From assembly GCF_050624435.1 (NCBI RefSeq), contig NC_134547.1, positions 29,250,419 through 29,314,418 on the forward strand: 64,000 bases of DNA, read 5' to 3'. This document shows positions 28,240 to 40,950 of the stretch, in pieces. Position 1 is the stretch's first letter, and each line of letters starts with the position of its first letter. The DNA comes from Tenrec ecaudatus (Eukaryota > Chordata > Mammalia > Afrosoricida > Tenrecidae). The notes beneath the pieces were generated by a model, which saw only the letters and a list, made by a program, of their open reading frames with translations, was not told the DNA's origin and did not search any database. Position numbers and translations under genes: made by a program.

Positions 28240-29170
28240 TAATATATTTTACTTACTGTAAAAAAATCTAAAGTTAATCTAGTTCTCTATCTGCATTTCC
28301 CCCAACATACAACAAATAAATTATTAGAATGATACAATTATTTCTCATTCTGTTTACATATTGTGACTGTCTTTTATTATTAGAAATAGTTATGAAAATG
28401 AAAAAAAACATTTTATATCATTATTTTAGTCCTAAAATATCAAAATGACTAGTTTTTTGCTATTGGAAGTAAACTTTTTAAGTTTTTGTTAACTGGAAAT
28501 GTCTGTACTTTGACCTCACCTTTGAAAGGTCGTTTCTGCTAGGTATAAAATTCTACATTGACAATAATTTTATCTCAGCACACTTTATTCTCTTCTGAAA
28601 TTCATTATTGCTGTTGAGAAATCCTTTGTTTGTCTTTTCTCTCTGGATCTTTTAATTATGAATTTCTTTTTATTTATCTTATTTGGTATAAGTTATGCTC
28701 TGTGATTTTATCTTTAATTAGTTTTAGAAAACTGCCATCTCTTCAGATATATCTTTTCCCTCATTCTTTCTAAATTTCCTTCTGTAGGTTAGATCTATCT
28801 GGTCAGAATTCTGGGTAATTTCTTCTTTTTGATATTCTTGTTTATTAACTTTTTTTCAGCTGTGTTCAATGTGCTGTTTTAACTTAACCAGTTTGTTTTC
28901 TATTTTAGGAACTGCAGTTTTCATTTACAGCCATTCTGTTTTGTTCTCTTGAAAATCTGCTTACTCATTTTTTTGAGTCTTGGTTTACTTATGTTTAATA
29001 CATGGTCTATTTCTTTTATATTTTATTCATAGCTGCTTTATATTCTAGTTGTGAGAAATCTTATTTTGCTGATTTGCTCTGTTTTGCTTCTTGTGTAATT
29101 TTTTTGTACAATAATTTCTTATTAGGAGCTCATATTTGAATGAATTTAATCTGTAGGATTTTGAAGGCTT
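28240..29170. other. AT-rich stretch, possibly an old L1-type remnant
   Basis: T-rich text such as ctaggtataaaattctacat and gaaatcctttgtttgtcttt resembles very old antisense LINE sequence, but I cannot assign a family. Confidence 0.35.
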
Positions 29171-29174
29171 TATT

Positions 29175-29925
29175 TTTTTTGAAGGCTTTATTGAGGATAG
29201 TTTTTCCAGGTTGCTAAACAATGTTTATAACTTAGAGCTACTTTTATTTTGTTATTTTATTAATAGATTATAGCAGTAACTTTAAGACACACATTTATAG
29301 GGCTCATGTCTTTGATTACAATCACCACAATGTAACATCAGGTATCTCACTACCTCCTTATCCATTCTTTATGCTTTGCTACTCCTTCTGAGCTGTGTCT
29401 TTGGGTAAATGCTGCCCTTTGATCGCAAACGGTTAATTATTTGAAGGGGTGTGTGAGTACCTTCCTAATGTCGCCCTTCCTTTATAGACCTGCCTGTTGT
29501 TTGGCTGGAAGTTGAGCCATGAGGTTGAGTTCCTTTCCAGACTTGAGGGTGGACTCGGGGGATCCACCAGTCTCTATCTGACTAGTACGTCGTGTTTTTA
29601 TGAGTTTGCATTTTGGTCTACATTTTGTCTCCCACTCTGTCTAGGACCTATATGATCCCTTTCAGAGCACTGGGTAGTGTGGCCAAGCACTATCCAGTTC
29701 AAGGTCATAGACTTGCGGTTATTAGTCCATTAGAACAATTGTTCCCATGTGTCTTCAATTTTCCCCATTCGTACTTTCAAGCTGGGAGAGGCATGTTATG
29801 ACTTAAGAGAGACTTAAGACTTCAGGTGTTACTCACCAACGTAGGATATACAACATTGTCTTTGTGGACTACACTGGGCCAATTAACCTTGGTCCAATCT
29901 AGGTAACTTCTTCCACTCCGTACTT
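29175..29925 (-). mobile_element. Older afrotherian-type L1 3' UTR, antisense
   Basis: Parallel to 24790-25845. It includes gggtaaatgctgccctttga, ctgactagtacgtcgtgttt, gatccctttcagagcactgg and ttactcaccaacgtaggata, in the same order as elephant-like L1 3' UTRs. Confidence 0.78.
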
Positions 29926-29951
29926 TGGTTTACTAATCTCTCTGTTCATCC

Positions 29952-30142
29952 CTGGTGTGTGGTGGGTTAGAGGTTGAGCTGCTGAGTACACAAGACCAGC
30001 AATTTGAAACCCCCGCGCTCTGAGAGACTGAGGCTTCCTACACCTGCCAGGAGTTACCATCTTGGAAGCCACCGGCGACATTCTTCCCTGCTATAGAGTC
30101 ACTGTAAGTCAGACTCAACTCAGTGGCAGTGAGTTTGGTTCA
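29952..30142 (+). mobile_element. AfroSINE-like element
   Basis: Head-like gttgagctgctgagtacaca and cagcaatttgaaacccccgc, tail gtcactgtaagtcagactca and ctcagtggcagtgagtttgg. Confidence 0.8.
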
Positions 30143-30787
30143 GGAACCTCTCTCTTCAGCTGTGTCCAATATGCTGCTTAAGCCATCAGTAAGGTTTTCT
30201 CCTGATTATCCCAAAAATATGATTTTACTCTTAGTTCACTTCAGTCAGGGTCTGGGTTTTTGATTGTGGAAAATAATATAGGTTCCATGATCCATGTGCG
30301 AACAAGCCAGTGGCTGTTATCTGCAAGGAGCCTCCTCTAGCCTAATGCTGGGATCTTGAGTTGAGACTGTTTCTAGGAAGGAGAGAAACACAAATCTGAG
30401 GAACCCTGAGATTTCCTGCCACACCAAATTTGTGTGGCCCCAAGAGAGAGTCTTCATTTCAAAGAACTCTACCTTTCAGCTGCTCTCTTGTGTTCTCAGA
30501 GCAACACTGACGTTTTGTTGTCCTGTGTGGTTTCAGCACTGTTTTGTGGGCTTCCCCCCCCCCCGCTCTAAGATATTTTCTGGGTGTTTTTTGGGGGGGT
30601 TGTAGATATCAAAGTTTATTGGTGGTTACTACGTCAGTATACAGAAAGTGGGGGGTGGAGGATAGCGGGAATGGAAAAACTACATGGTACATGGAATATG
30701 TACACTTGTAAACATATTATTTTAATTGTTGTCAATAAGGCTTAAACCTGTAAATAACTGAACAGGCAAAAGTTGTGTGATAGATAT

Positions 30788-30822
30788 ACAAGGGGGCTTC
30801 AAAAAATTCGTGGGAAACTTCC
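30788..30822. mobile_element. Single mariner-type terminal repeat
   Basis: caagggggcttcaaaaaatt then cgtgggaaa after TA matches the left end of the MITE at 10381. No partner end was found downstream. Confidence 0.55.
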
Positions 30823-30849
30823 ATTATTTTCTAATTTATTTGCAGTCAT

Positions 30850-31048
30850 CACTGGGGTTATTTCTTGCTGATTCGTTTGCTGGCCTGCTCTTCCGCCCGC
30901 ATGGCCAGGCGCAGGGCCTTCCTGAAACCTTGCAGGGCTGAGAGGTACTTGGTAAGGTTGCCGAGGGGGGTGCTGCTTCGTTCTCAATGGTCTCCAGCTG
31001 CTTGGTCATCGAGGGAGAGCTTAAGTCAGGTTGACCCTTGCTTTGAGC
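30850..31048 (-). pseudogene. Possible processed pseudogene; C-terminal piece of an unrecognised protein
   Basis: On the minus strand one frame stays open from about 31048 down to a TAA near 30864. It reads SMTKQLETIENEAAPPLGNL then TKYLSALQGFRKALRLAMRA and EEQASKRISKK. This looks like real protein text (helical, charged, no low complexity), followed by an A/T-rich end with an AATAAA-like aaataaatt on that strand. I do not recognise the parent gene. It lies antisense in a CEP89 intron and has no intron of its own. It could also be a chance open frame. Confidence 0.4.
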
Positions 31049-31149
31049 AAGGAGTCTCAGGCAGAAGACACATCTGGGAGCACCGGCTACCAGATTTTCT
31101 GTTTTTCCTTTTAATTTTAACCATACATTTAAACATATTTCTATAATTA

Positions 31150-32378
<1,229 letters not shown>

Positions 32379-32575
32379 AATCTCCAAAGCCCACCAAGGC
32401 TGCAGGAGTCCTTGGGTTAGCCTCTGCAGCCTCACACAGCAACGGGGAAGACAGCGCCTCCTGCCCCAGGCACAGGCCCACAGCAAGAGCAGGGGAAACA
32501 CAGAAGATCGCCTGGTATTGCCACAGTGCTTCAGCCGTGGAGCTCAGAAGAAATAAACTGGCTCAGAAACTTAGT
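32379..32575 (+). other. CEP89: CEP89 3' UTR with polyadenylation signal
   Basis: AATAAA lies at 32552-32557, about 175 bases after the stop codon. The sequence after it (ctggctcagaaacttagtct) then changes to T-rich text, consistent with transcript end near 32575. The extent of the 3' UTR is an inference. Confidence 0.7.
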
Positions 32576-33095
32576 CTGTTTTTAACATTCTTACTGTGTC
32601 TTACATATGCTGCTGCAATATTTCCTGACTGATATTCTCCCTCTGGCCTCATTGCCACTGAGACTGGGCTTGTAGACCCATTTCTCAGTTCCATAGGTGA
32701 CCTGTCTTGCTTTAGTGTAATGACATCTGGGAACAGAGGGGGTCCTGCTTCAGTTCTGTGTCAGCTGAGGTGAACCTAAGCGTTGAAGGAGCCGTAATAC
32801 CATCTGTGCATTAGCTCTGAATTTCCCTGTTTGCTACTACTCCAGGAACTAAGCCTGTTCTTCCCACTCCCTTAGCCTTTGCTATCCTCCTGGGGCCACA
32901 TAACACCCCGTCTTCACCCTCTGAGAGCCCTAACTTTGGCACCAGACCTTTCTTCCTGATCTGCTCAGTCTGGAAGCACCACTGAAACCTGTTCACAAAA
33001 GATGGTTCTAGTGTTTGAAGTGGCACCGGCACACGCAAGCCCCGTAGTATGACAGGTGGCTCTGACCTAGAGCCACTTTTGTCATCCTCCTCTCT
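32576..33095. other. Intergenic sequence downstream of CEP89
   Basis: No gene or repeat recognised before the L1 insertion at 33107. Confidence 0.5.
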
Positions 33096-33106
33096 CTTCC
33101 CCACGT

Positions 33107-34409
33107 GTTTATTTTTAATTTTTTTAAACAATTTATTAGGGGCCCATACAACTCTTATTACAGTCCATACATATACATACATCAATTGTATAAAGCACAT
33201 CTGTACATTCTTTGCCCTGATCATTTTTTTCTCCTCTTTTCTTTTTTTACATTTTATTAGGGACTCATACAACTCTTATCACAATCCATACATATACATA
33301 CATCAATTGTATAAAGCACATCCATACATTCCCTGCCCCAATCATTCTCAAAGCATTTGCTCTCCACTTAAGCCCTCTGCATCAGGTCCTCTTTTTTTTT
33401 CCCCTCCCTCCCCTCTCCCCCCTCCCTCATGTGCCCTTGGTAATTTATACATCATTATTTTGTCATATCTTGCCCTATCCGGAGTCTCCCTTACCCCCCT
33501 TCTCTGCTGTCCCTCTCCCAGGGAAGAGGTCATGTGGATCCTTGTAATCAGTTCCCCCTTTCCAACCCACTCACCCTCCACTCTCCCAGCATCGCCCCTC
33601 ACACCCCTGGTCCTGAAGGTATCATCCACCCTGGATTCCCTGTGCCTCCAGCCCTCGTATGTACCAGTGTACAGCCTCTGCCCTATCCAGCCCTGCAAGG
33701 TAGAATTCGGATCATGGTAGTTGGGGGGAGGAAGCATCCAGGATCTGGGGGAAAGCTGTGTTCTTCATCGGTACTACCTTGCACCCTAATTAACCCATCT
33801 CCTCTCCTAAACCCCTCTATGAGGGGATCTCCATTGGCCGACACTTGGGCCTTGGGTCTCCACTCTGCACTTCCCCCTTCATTTAATATGGTATATATAT
33901 ATATATATACATATATATGCATATACACATACATATACACACATATATACATACACACATATATCTTTTTTTTCATGATGCCTTATACCTGGTCCCTTGG
34001 CACCTCGTGATTGCACTGGCCGGTGTGCTTCTTCCATGTGGGCTTTTTTGCTTCTGAGCTAGATGGCCGCTTGTTCACCTTCAAGCCTTTAAGACCCCAG
34101 ACACTATCTCTTTTGATAGCCGGGCACCATCAGCTTTCTTCACCACATTTGCTTATGCACCCATTTGTCTTCAGCGATCCTATCATGGAGGTGTGCAGTC
34201 AATGATATGATTTTTTGTTCTTTGATGCCTGGTAACTGATCCCTTCGGGACCACTCGATCACACAGGCTGGTGTGTTCTTCCATGTGGACTTTGTTGCTT
34301 CTGAGCTAGATGGCCGCTTGTTTATCTTCAAGCCTTTAAGACCCCAGTCACTATCTTTTGATAGTCGGGCACCATCAGCTTTCTTCACCACATTTACTTG
34401 TTCACCCCC
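33107..34409 (-). mobile_element. L1 3' region with doubled tail, antisense, with TSD
   Basis: Flanked by cttccccacgt at 33096-33106 and 34410-34420. Its 3' end is duplicated: an extra ~125-base tail unit (33115-33240) lies outside the normal tail that starts about 33249. Its 3' UTR module around gctagatggccgcttgttca is also doubled (33975-34195 and 34209-34405). A TA/CATA microsatellite at 33891-33963 sits inside. Confidence 0.92.
33891..33963. repeat. (TA)n/(CATA)n microsatellite
   Basis: Alternating tatata and cacata blocks within the L1 3' UTR. Confidence 0.93.
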
Positions 34410-34447
34410 CTTCCCCACGTTTTATGAGAACATTTTACCCCCCTTTG

Positions 34448-34615
34448 AGAAAACCAGACTCACTGCCGTCGCAGCAGTCCGCTGCATAGCAAGCCTATGG
34501 ATAGCTTCCCAGACTGTAAACCTTTGGGAGCAGGCATTCTTAACTCTCCTGCAGGGTGACTGCTGAGTTCAAACTGCTAACCTTGTGATTAGCAGCCCGA
34601 TGTGTAACGCCTTTG
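34448..34615 (-). mobile_element. AfroSINE, antisense, diverged
   Basis: cagactcactgccgtcgcag, cccagactgtaaacctttgg, gtgattagcagcccgatgtg read tail-to-head. Confidence 0.83.
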
Positions 34616-34852
34616 GGAAGGGAGCATTTTTCCGTTCTAAGACTGTTGTATATTATTATTGTCGTCAGTGAGACCTGGACTACATTAGGAACTGAAGATG
34701 TACACAGCCAACCACCTGCCGGCTCTCACAGGTATGCATACGACCAGGAGCAGGCAGCAGCAAGGTGGGCTGTCTAGGGTGGGGGGGGAGGCGGGTGTCT
34801 GTAAGAGGAGAGGGAAGGCTTCTTTGTTGTATTGATTCTTGCTGTGGGTGTA

Positions 34853-35230
34853 GGTCCTGGGGTGGCACATATGGTTTGTTCTTCACCACTGACCTAAAGG
34901 TTGGTGCTTTGAGCACCCAGAGGAAAGGACAGATGGACCTGTTTCCATAGAGCCAAAAGCCCATGAAGATGGAGCTGTCCCACCTGGAGCCACATGGGGT
35001 GACCAGGAGTGTGTGCCGCCTTCCTGGCAGCCTGTTTGATTTGTAGTCACCATCATGATTGTAGGTGTGCAGCCCCTGGTGATACCAGTGATTGAGATAT
35101 GAGTGCTAATCAGAAAGTTGGAAGTTCAAGGCCACCCAGTGGATCTGAAGAAAAAAGGTCCAGCTCTCCTGAAAGTGAATGAAAACTTATAATTACCACA
35201 ACAGTCTGATCCACAGCTGACCATGGTAGG
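34853..35230 (+). mobile_element. Two partial tRNA-type SINE copies
   Basis: 34853-34975 contains accactgacctaaaggttgg and 35080-35230 contains gctaatcagaaagttggaag then ttcaaggccacccagtggat. Both resemble the tRNA-like head of an afrotherian SINE related to AfroSINE. Tails are lost. Confidence 0.55.
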
Positions 35231-35234
35231 GGGA

Positions 35235-36630
35235 AGTGTACAGCCAAAGAGCATTTTAGTCTGTGTTCCTGGTTGCCATGAGTGAAGCCAACGGCAGCTC
35301 CCAGCCATGACCCTAGGCTCCTCAGGCTGTGCACGATGGGTGCTGTGCCAACGGCACTGCTCAGGGTTAACAATAATGGTGGGTACCAAGGCAGACACAC
35401 TCAAACCACACCAGGTGCTCTGATGAGAAGAGGACTATCGAGCCAGGAGTTTCTGAAGAAAGGGCACTTACACAGTTACTGAAAAACATGTATGTTCTTT
35501 GGGACAACTTGGGTCTGTGAATCTACCTTTAATGATATAATTTATAAAATATGAATCTGGATCACGTACTTCTAATGAAACTGAGATACGCTGTGAGTGT
35601 AAAACCTATGCCAGATTTCAAAGGCTTAGTATGAAAAATATAAAATATTTTATACTGGTTATATGTTCATGTGATAATGTTTTATACATATTTGATTAAG
35701 TGTTAAATTAATTACTCTTAATGTGACTACTGGAGAATTTTAAATTGTATATGTGCCTCTTCGTTGTATTTCTAGTGTACACGGATGGGTATACCAGAAT
35801 GTGAAAAGCAAAAATGAGCTTCTGGAAGATGATCATAACTTTAGGGCAAGAAAGAGTCATGGACGGTGTCTACTGAACTGTGTCCTCCCAACCCCCATGC
35901 ATGTGTCCACTTGGTGGGCCATTATTCTCTGTGGTTTGCCGGGTCTGTGATAATAGAATGGCCCCCATGTGATCTGATGTGATCCACCAATCAATTGTCA
36001 GGGGACAGGGTGGGAGTCAACATTCTTGCTCAAGTAATGAGCTTGGTCTCATTGGGGGATTTTTCCTTGGATTGTGGTATGCATCACCTTGTATTTTAAG
36101 GAGAAAATAAGATAGCAGAGAAGGAGGTACCTCAGTACCACCAAGAAAGGAGAGAGGGAGCAGAGCTCATCCTTTGGGCCCAAGGTCCTTTTGCTGAGAA
36201 CCTCCTAGAATCAAGGAAGATAAATTCCAAGACATGTAGATCACCAAGGGATGCTGGGCCCACAGATGTTGAAAAGCAACGAGGCCATTCCCCCAGAGAG
36301 AGAGACAAAGTAAGCCTTCCCTTAGAGCTAACTTGGACTTCTGACTCCTGAACTGTGAGAGAATGTGTTTCTGTTAGAGCATGCATTGTGGCACTCGGCA
36401 TCAGGTGTGGGGGAAGGCTTTCTCTGATAGCTCTTTTCAGTGTCTGTTCCTCCTGGGTAGTCTTCATGGACGCCCTTTTGTGCTCCCTTGCCTTTGTGCT
36501 TAATCTGTTCCTTCAAGTCTTAAGATCTGAGATTATTTTAAGACATGCTCTACATTGATGTGGATTCATTAGCATAACAAAGCTTTATTCCCAAATGGGA
36601 TTACAGCACAACATAAAAAGCAAATATAAA
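35235..36630. other. Intergenic sequence, nothing recognised
   Basis: AT-rich middle (35500-35760). No repeat family or gene evident. Confidence 0.45.
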
Positions 36631-36802
36631 GCTAAACTCACTGCCACAGAGTGTGTTAGGACTCATAGTGACTTCATACAACAGCGTACAACTGCTGTGG
36701 ATTTCTGAGGCTCTAAGTTCTAAGGGAGCAGACAGTTTCATCTTTCTCCCTCAGAGTGACTGCTGAGCTGGTGAGCAACCCACCATATAACACACAACTC
36801 GA
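36631..36802 (-). mobile_element. AfroSINE, antisense, diverged
   Basis: gctaaactcactgccacaga, tttcatctttctccctcaga and the head region near accatataacacacaactcg. Confidence 0.78.
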
Positions 36803-37067
36803 GGTAGCCACAGTATAGGGGCTAGGATTTACCGCACATTTGGGGCAGGGATAAGGAGGGCATAATCACAAGGAGGATTTCTTAAGATGCAGAAGGACTA
36901 TCCATAAAAGGAAAAAGTAAGCACATTTAAATGAAATCTTAAAATTACAAACATTCCTTTTCACCCAAGTGAAAAGATAAACCATGGAGTGAGAAACTGC
37001 ACTGGAATTTGACAGAGGCCTTTAGTCCAGAATACAAAACAATAGAAGTATTTAGGAAAGGCATAAA

Positions 37068-37803
37068 CAGGGTTGACTAGAGAAATCCAAGGACACATGT
37101 GTAAGATCTTTATATCAAGAAGTAATTAATGCATCAATGAAACATCCCAGCCCAGGCCAACTCAAATCCATAAGCCTGATCTAGTCCATAAAATGTCTCT
37201 TCAGACTCACCAAGCCACATACAATGATGCAGAATGCAGGAATATCACTGGGCTAGTGGGTGAAAATGTCTTGTGGATCCAGTGGCGGTAAATGCATCAC
37301 AGCGGTGATGTAGTTTTCAGTGCGGCTCACCAGCATGAAGGTGAAGGCAGAGAGAGGAAGTTCCCAGGACCTTATGAGTACCATACCCACCAAGAGGAAA
37401 CATCAGGCTCTGACCTGATTGACAGGCTAAACTCCACCCATATCTTTTTTTTTTATCGTTGCATCCTTTATTTCCTTTTTAAAATATGTTATTGGGGGCT
37501 CTTACATCAATTGTATCAAGCATATTTGTACATATGTAGCCATAATTTTATAAACATTTACTTTCTCTTTGAGCCCTTGGTATCAGCTCCTCTTTTTTCC
37601 CTCCCTCCCCCACCACCCTTGTGACCCCTTGATAAGTTATTATTTTCATATCTTACCCTGACCACTGTCTCCCTTCCCCCATACTTTCTGCTATTCATCT
37701 CCCTGTAGGAGTGTGTGTCTGTGTGTGTTATGTGTTGATCATTGCAATCAGTCACCCCCATATCCTTACAGGTGCCTTGTTGACACACAAAAACCTATCA
37801 CAA
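37068..37803 (-). mobile_element. MaLR-like LTR, antisense, split by an L1 3' end
   Basis: gactagagaaatccaaggac, ttatatcaagaagtaattaa, ccatacccaccaag follow the family order. After the L1 piece the LTR appears to end with acctatcaca (37794-37803), like the tagctatcaca end at 44171. Confidence 0.65.
37444..37778 (-). mobile_element. L1 3' end, antisense, diverged subfamily
   Basis: Poly-T head, then gttattgggggctcttacat, caattgtatcaagcatattt and the pyrimidine-rich 3' UTR. Wording differs from the other copies, and cagctcctc replaces the usual caggtcctc. Confidence 0.83.
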
Positions 37804-38954
37804 TAGTATTTCACAGAAGGAACATGAAAATAAGGGTGTGAAAGGATGCTAGTATTTCTCAGGATTCAGGTCCACAGTTCAATAACCTTTAACTTCATCA
37901 AACAGGGTGCTTAAAATATTTCTAGCAGTACTGCCATAGTGGATTTGCTGAGCAATGAATGCTATTGTCTATTAAGACTGACCCAGTAACTTCATGCCTC
38001 GGCATGTGTTTGTGTCCTAGAAAAAGTCTTCCACAGGTGTGCCATAAAACACGTACGTGGTCACACCAGCATGTTCACAACAGCAAACAAGTGGAAACTG
38101 AAAGATGGAGTGAACCACACACAATGACATGCATACTATGCAATTGTAGCCATGCAGTGTTCAAAGGCAGGCATAGCTCACACCTCTGGGGATACATCCA
38201 TAAGTGGTACGAAAAAAGCGTCCAGGTAGAATCACCCACCTAGTGCTCTTGCTGTAGGATTGGAAAATTAAGAGGCCAATAGTGGGAGCAAGGTGCCAGA
38301 AATAGAGTTCAAATGTACTAGGGTCTATGGATCAGAACCCCCCCCCTGCGAATTTTGCCCACAGAGCAATTAAAGGGCTTGCTGAAACACTCTTAAGGCC
38401 ACCATGTCTGCCCACAAGCTCCACTAATCCCTCACCAGGTTCAGCAGGACCACCTCCACCATCTCTTCCTATGTGTGATACCTGAGACCCACGGCATGCA
38501 GAAGTTTCACCAGATTGCTGTCTAAAGGTGGTCATAATCTCATTCAAGGAGAGCCTCTAAGACCAGCCACAAGTTTTCATAACAGAGATCTCTCTGCAGC
38601 CCAGTCCGCTCCTGCACTCTCAGGCTTTTTATCTCCTCTCCCTGGTCAAAAACAAAGCAAATGCATCAGCCATCCCCTTTCCCTCTGCTCAGCTCCCTGC
38701 CTGCCAGCATGGGTAACAACAGATAATTAGAAACTAATTTGCTGCAACTGGGGGGCCTCTAAGATATTTACCTGTGGTAGATCCCAGAGCACAGCCTGTG
38801 AAGCTCTGCAGGAGGGAGCAGGGGTGGGGGGTGACAAAGGAGGGCATCCGGGGAAAATCAGATGTACTGGGTCCCAAACCCACTCCGCTAATCTGGTCCT
38901 CCTTCTCTGGGGGACAAGGAAGCACAGCCCCAATACCAGGGCACCCTACAAACC

Positions 38955-39056
<102 letters not shown>

Positions 39057-39569
39057 AAAAATGCTTTCATTCCACGGCTGTGTTCCTTTGTGTAACATTA
39101 AATGTAAACCACCAGAAGAAACCTGGTCCATGAATGTAGCTTTAACATAACAAAATTGGCAGATAGCAGATCCCTTGAGTGAACCTACAGAGCTTTAACA
39201 TAACAAAACAAGAAAAGCCACAGCCCAGACCAAAAATTGGTTCTACCAGTTTGGGACATGACAAAGAGTCTTTGAAAGACTGATGGCTAGTGGCCACTAC
39301 CAGTTCACCTCCAGCATTTAGCCACAGGCCTCACAGTTCCCCCAATAGATCACCTGTGGACCTGCAATTAGACATCCCTGGACCAGCACCCCAGTATCTA
39401 CTGACTGCTGCCACCCTCAATCCACTATGCCATCCACAGGTCTCCCTTTAACAATGTCCACCAAACCGCAGTGGCTCCTTGCCTTATTGGCCTACACAGC
39501 ACCACCCTTATGGCCTGCAACCGTCTGACCAACACCCCTTGAGAGGACCATCCAACTTTCCCTACAAAT

Positions 39570-40571
39570 AATAGAATAGGCTAGGGTGGAAGGGAAGTCC
39601 CAGAGGGACAAAGCCATAGCCCGACCCCCGGGGGAAGTTGGCTACAGGCAACCCACAGAAGCATCCCTACCAGCCTCCCAAAGAGAGAGCATAGGGCTCG
39701 TTGGCTCCCAGAAAAATGGTGCCAAACTCCTCCAAAATGACAAACAGCAAGCTGCCTCGACGGCCTCAAAAATCAAGAGAAATCAAAGCAATGTTGGAGG
39801 AAGACCTGAACCTAATGATGTTCATAGAAAGCAGACCTTGATCTGCCACAGAAAGAAATCTTCAGAATGCTGCTTGCAGTAATACAAGATATAAGGGAAG
39901 CAATACTGAAAAAAGATGAAATAATAGAGGAGATAAAGGCCACACACTGAAGGGAAATACAAGCGTTAAGGGACCAGGTGACAAGAGCAAACAAATTCAC
40001 AGACTTCACCAACAGACTAGAAAAAGCAGAGAATCATCCCAGTGACCTCGAGGATAATCAGGCAGACTCCAACAAATGGCAAAGACAATCAAACAAGACA
40101 ATCAGAGAAGCTGAAGAAAACCTAAGAACAATGTTTGATGCTATGAAGAGGTACAACACTAGAATAATTAGACTACCAGAACAAAACACAACAAAGAAGT
40201 CAACGGAAAAAATAGCAAGAGAATTCTTAGAGGAAAACGTCCCCAACTTAATGAATACAAATCACACAATAATTCAGGAGGTCAAAAGGACACCAGCTAG
40301 ACAGAATACCAAGAAGAATTCATCAAGGCTTATAATAGCTAAACTATCCAACTTTGAGGAAAGGGAGAAAAATCATAAGAGCTGCTGGGGGGGGGGCGGG
40401 GGAGTGGAGGCAGTCACTCATAAAGGTATCCAAATAAGAATATGCTCAGACGCCATGAAGAAAAGGAGTAACATATTCCAAAAGTTGAAAGACAAAAATG
40501 CAAACCCAAGAATACTCAACTAAATTATCTATCAAGATAGGTGGAAAAGTAGGTGGCTTCCAGGACAAGTG
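39570..40571 (+). pseudogene. L1 ORF1 remnant (RNA-binding protein)
   Basis: L1 ORF1p is the RNA-binding chaperone of the L1 particle. 39978-40380 keeps a long open part with TRIIRLPEQNTTKKSTEKIA (the RRM region) and IIQEVKRTPARQNTKKNSSR. The C-terminal domain follows as KKRSNIFQKLKDKNANPRIL. After one frame change comes TKLSIKIGGKVGGFQDK and a stop at about 40570. The N-terminal coiled-coil part is broken into several frames, and a G-tract (40388-40401) interrupts the centre. Confidence 0.85.
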
Positions 40572-40800
40572 AACAATCAAATAATACATTAAAAGAAACA
40601 CAGCTCCACACAAAATTCTTACTAACCAAGTATGGGTAGAAGAACAACAAATAAGAGACCACCATGTCGAGAAACTACACCCAGAGGTCAACACATTGAA
40701 AACAGCTCCCAAGATAGCATAGGCTCAAGAAGGCAAGAATGAAACCCCAACACATGCACAACACACTGATAAGAAGGAAGCTATGAAAACACCAAAAATG

Positions 40801-40950
40801 GGGAAAATGAGCTGATACCAAGGGGCTCAATTGGAAAGCAGGTGTGATGGCAACATATGTACATATGTGTACAAATGTGCTGGACACAAATGATGTATGC
40901 ACGGATTGTGAAAAGAGTTGTATGAACCCCTAATAAAATGATTTAAAAAG
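40801..40950 (+). mobile_element. Short L1 3'-tail insertion between ORF1 and ORF2
   Basis: About 150 bases starting gggaaaatgagctgatacca and ending cccctaataaaatgatttaa with A-run. Same orientation as the host L1. The flanks share a loose gaaaaca word, so the target duplication is uncertain. Confidence 0.8.

Noticed and set aside
33049..33720. 223-residue open frame, the longest in the window
   Set aside because: It lies in antisense L1 3' UTR; pyrimidine-rich text gives long stop-poor frames by composition.
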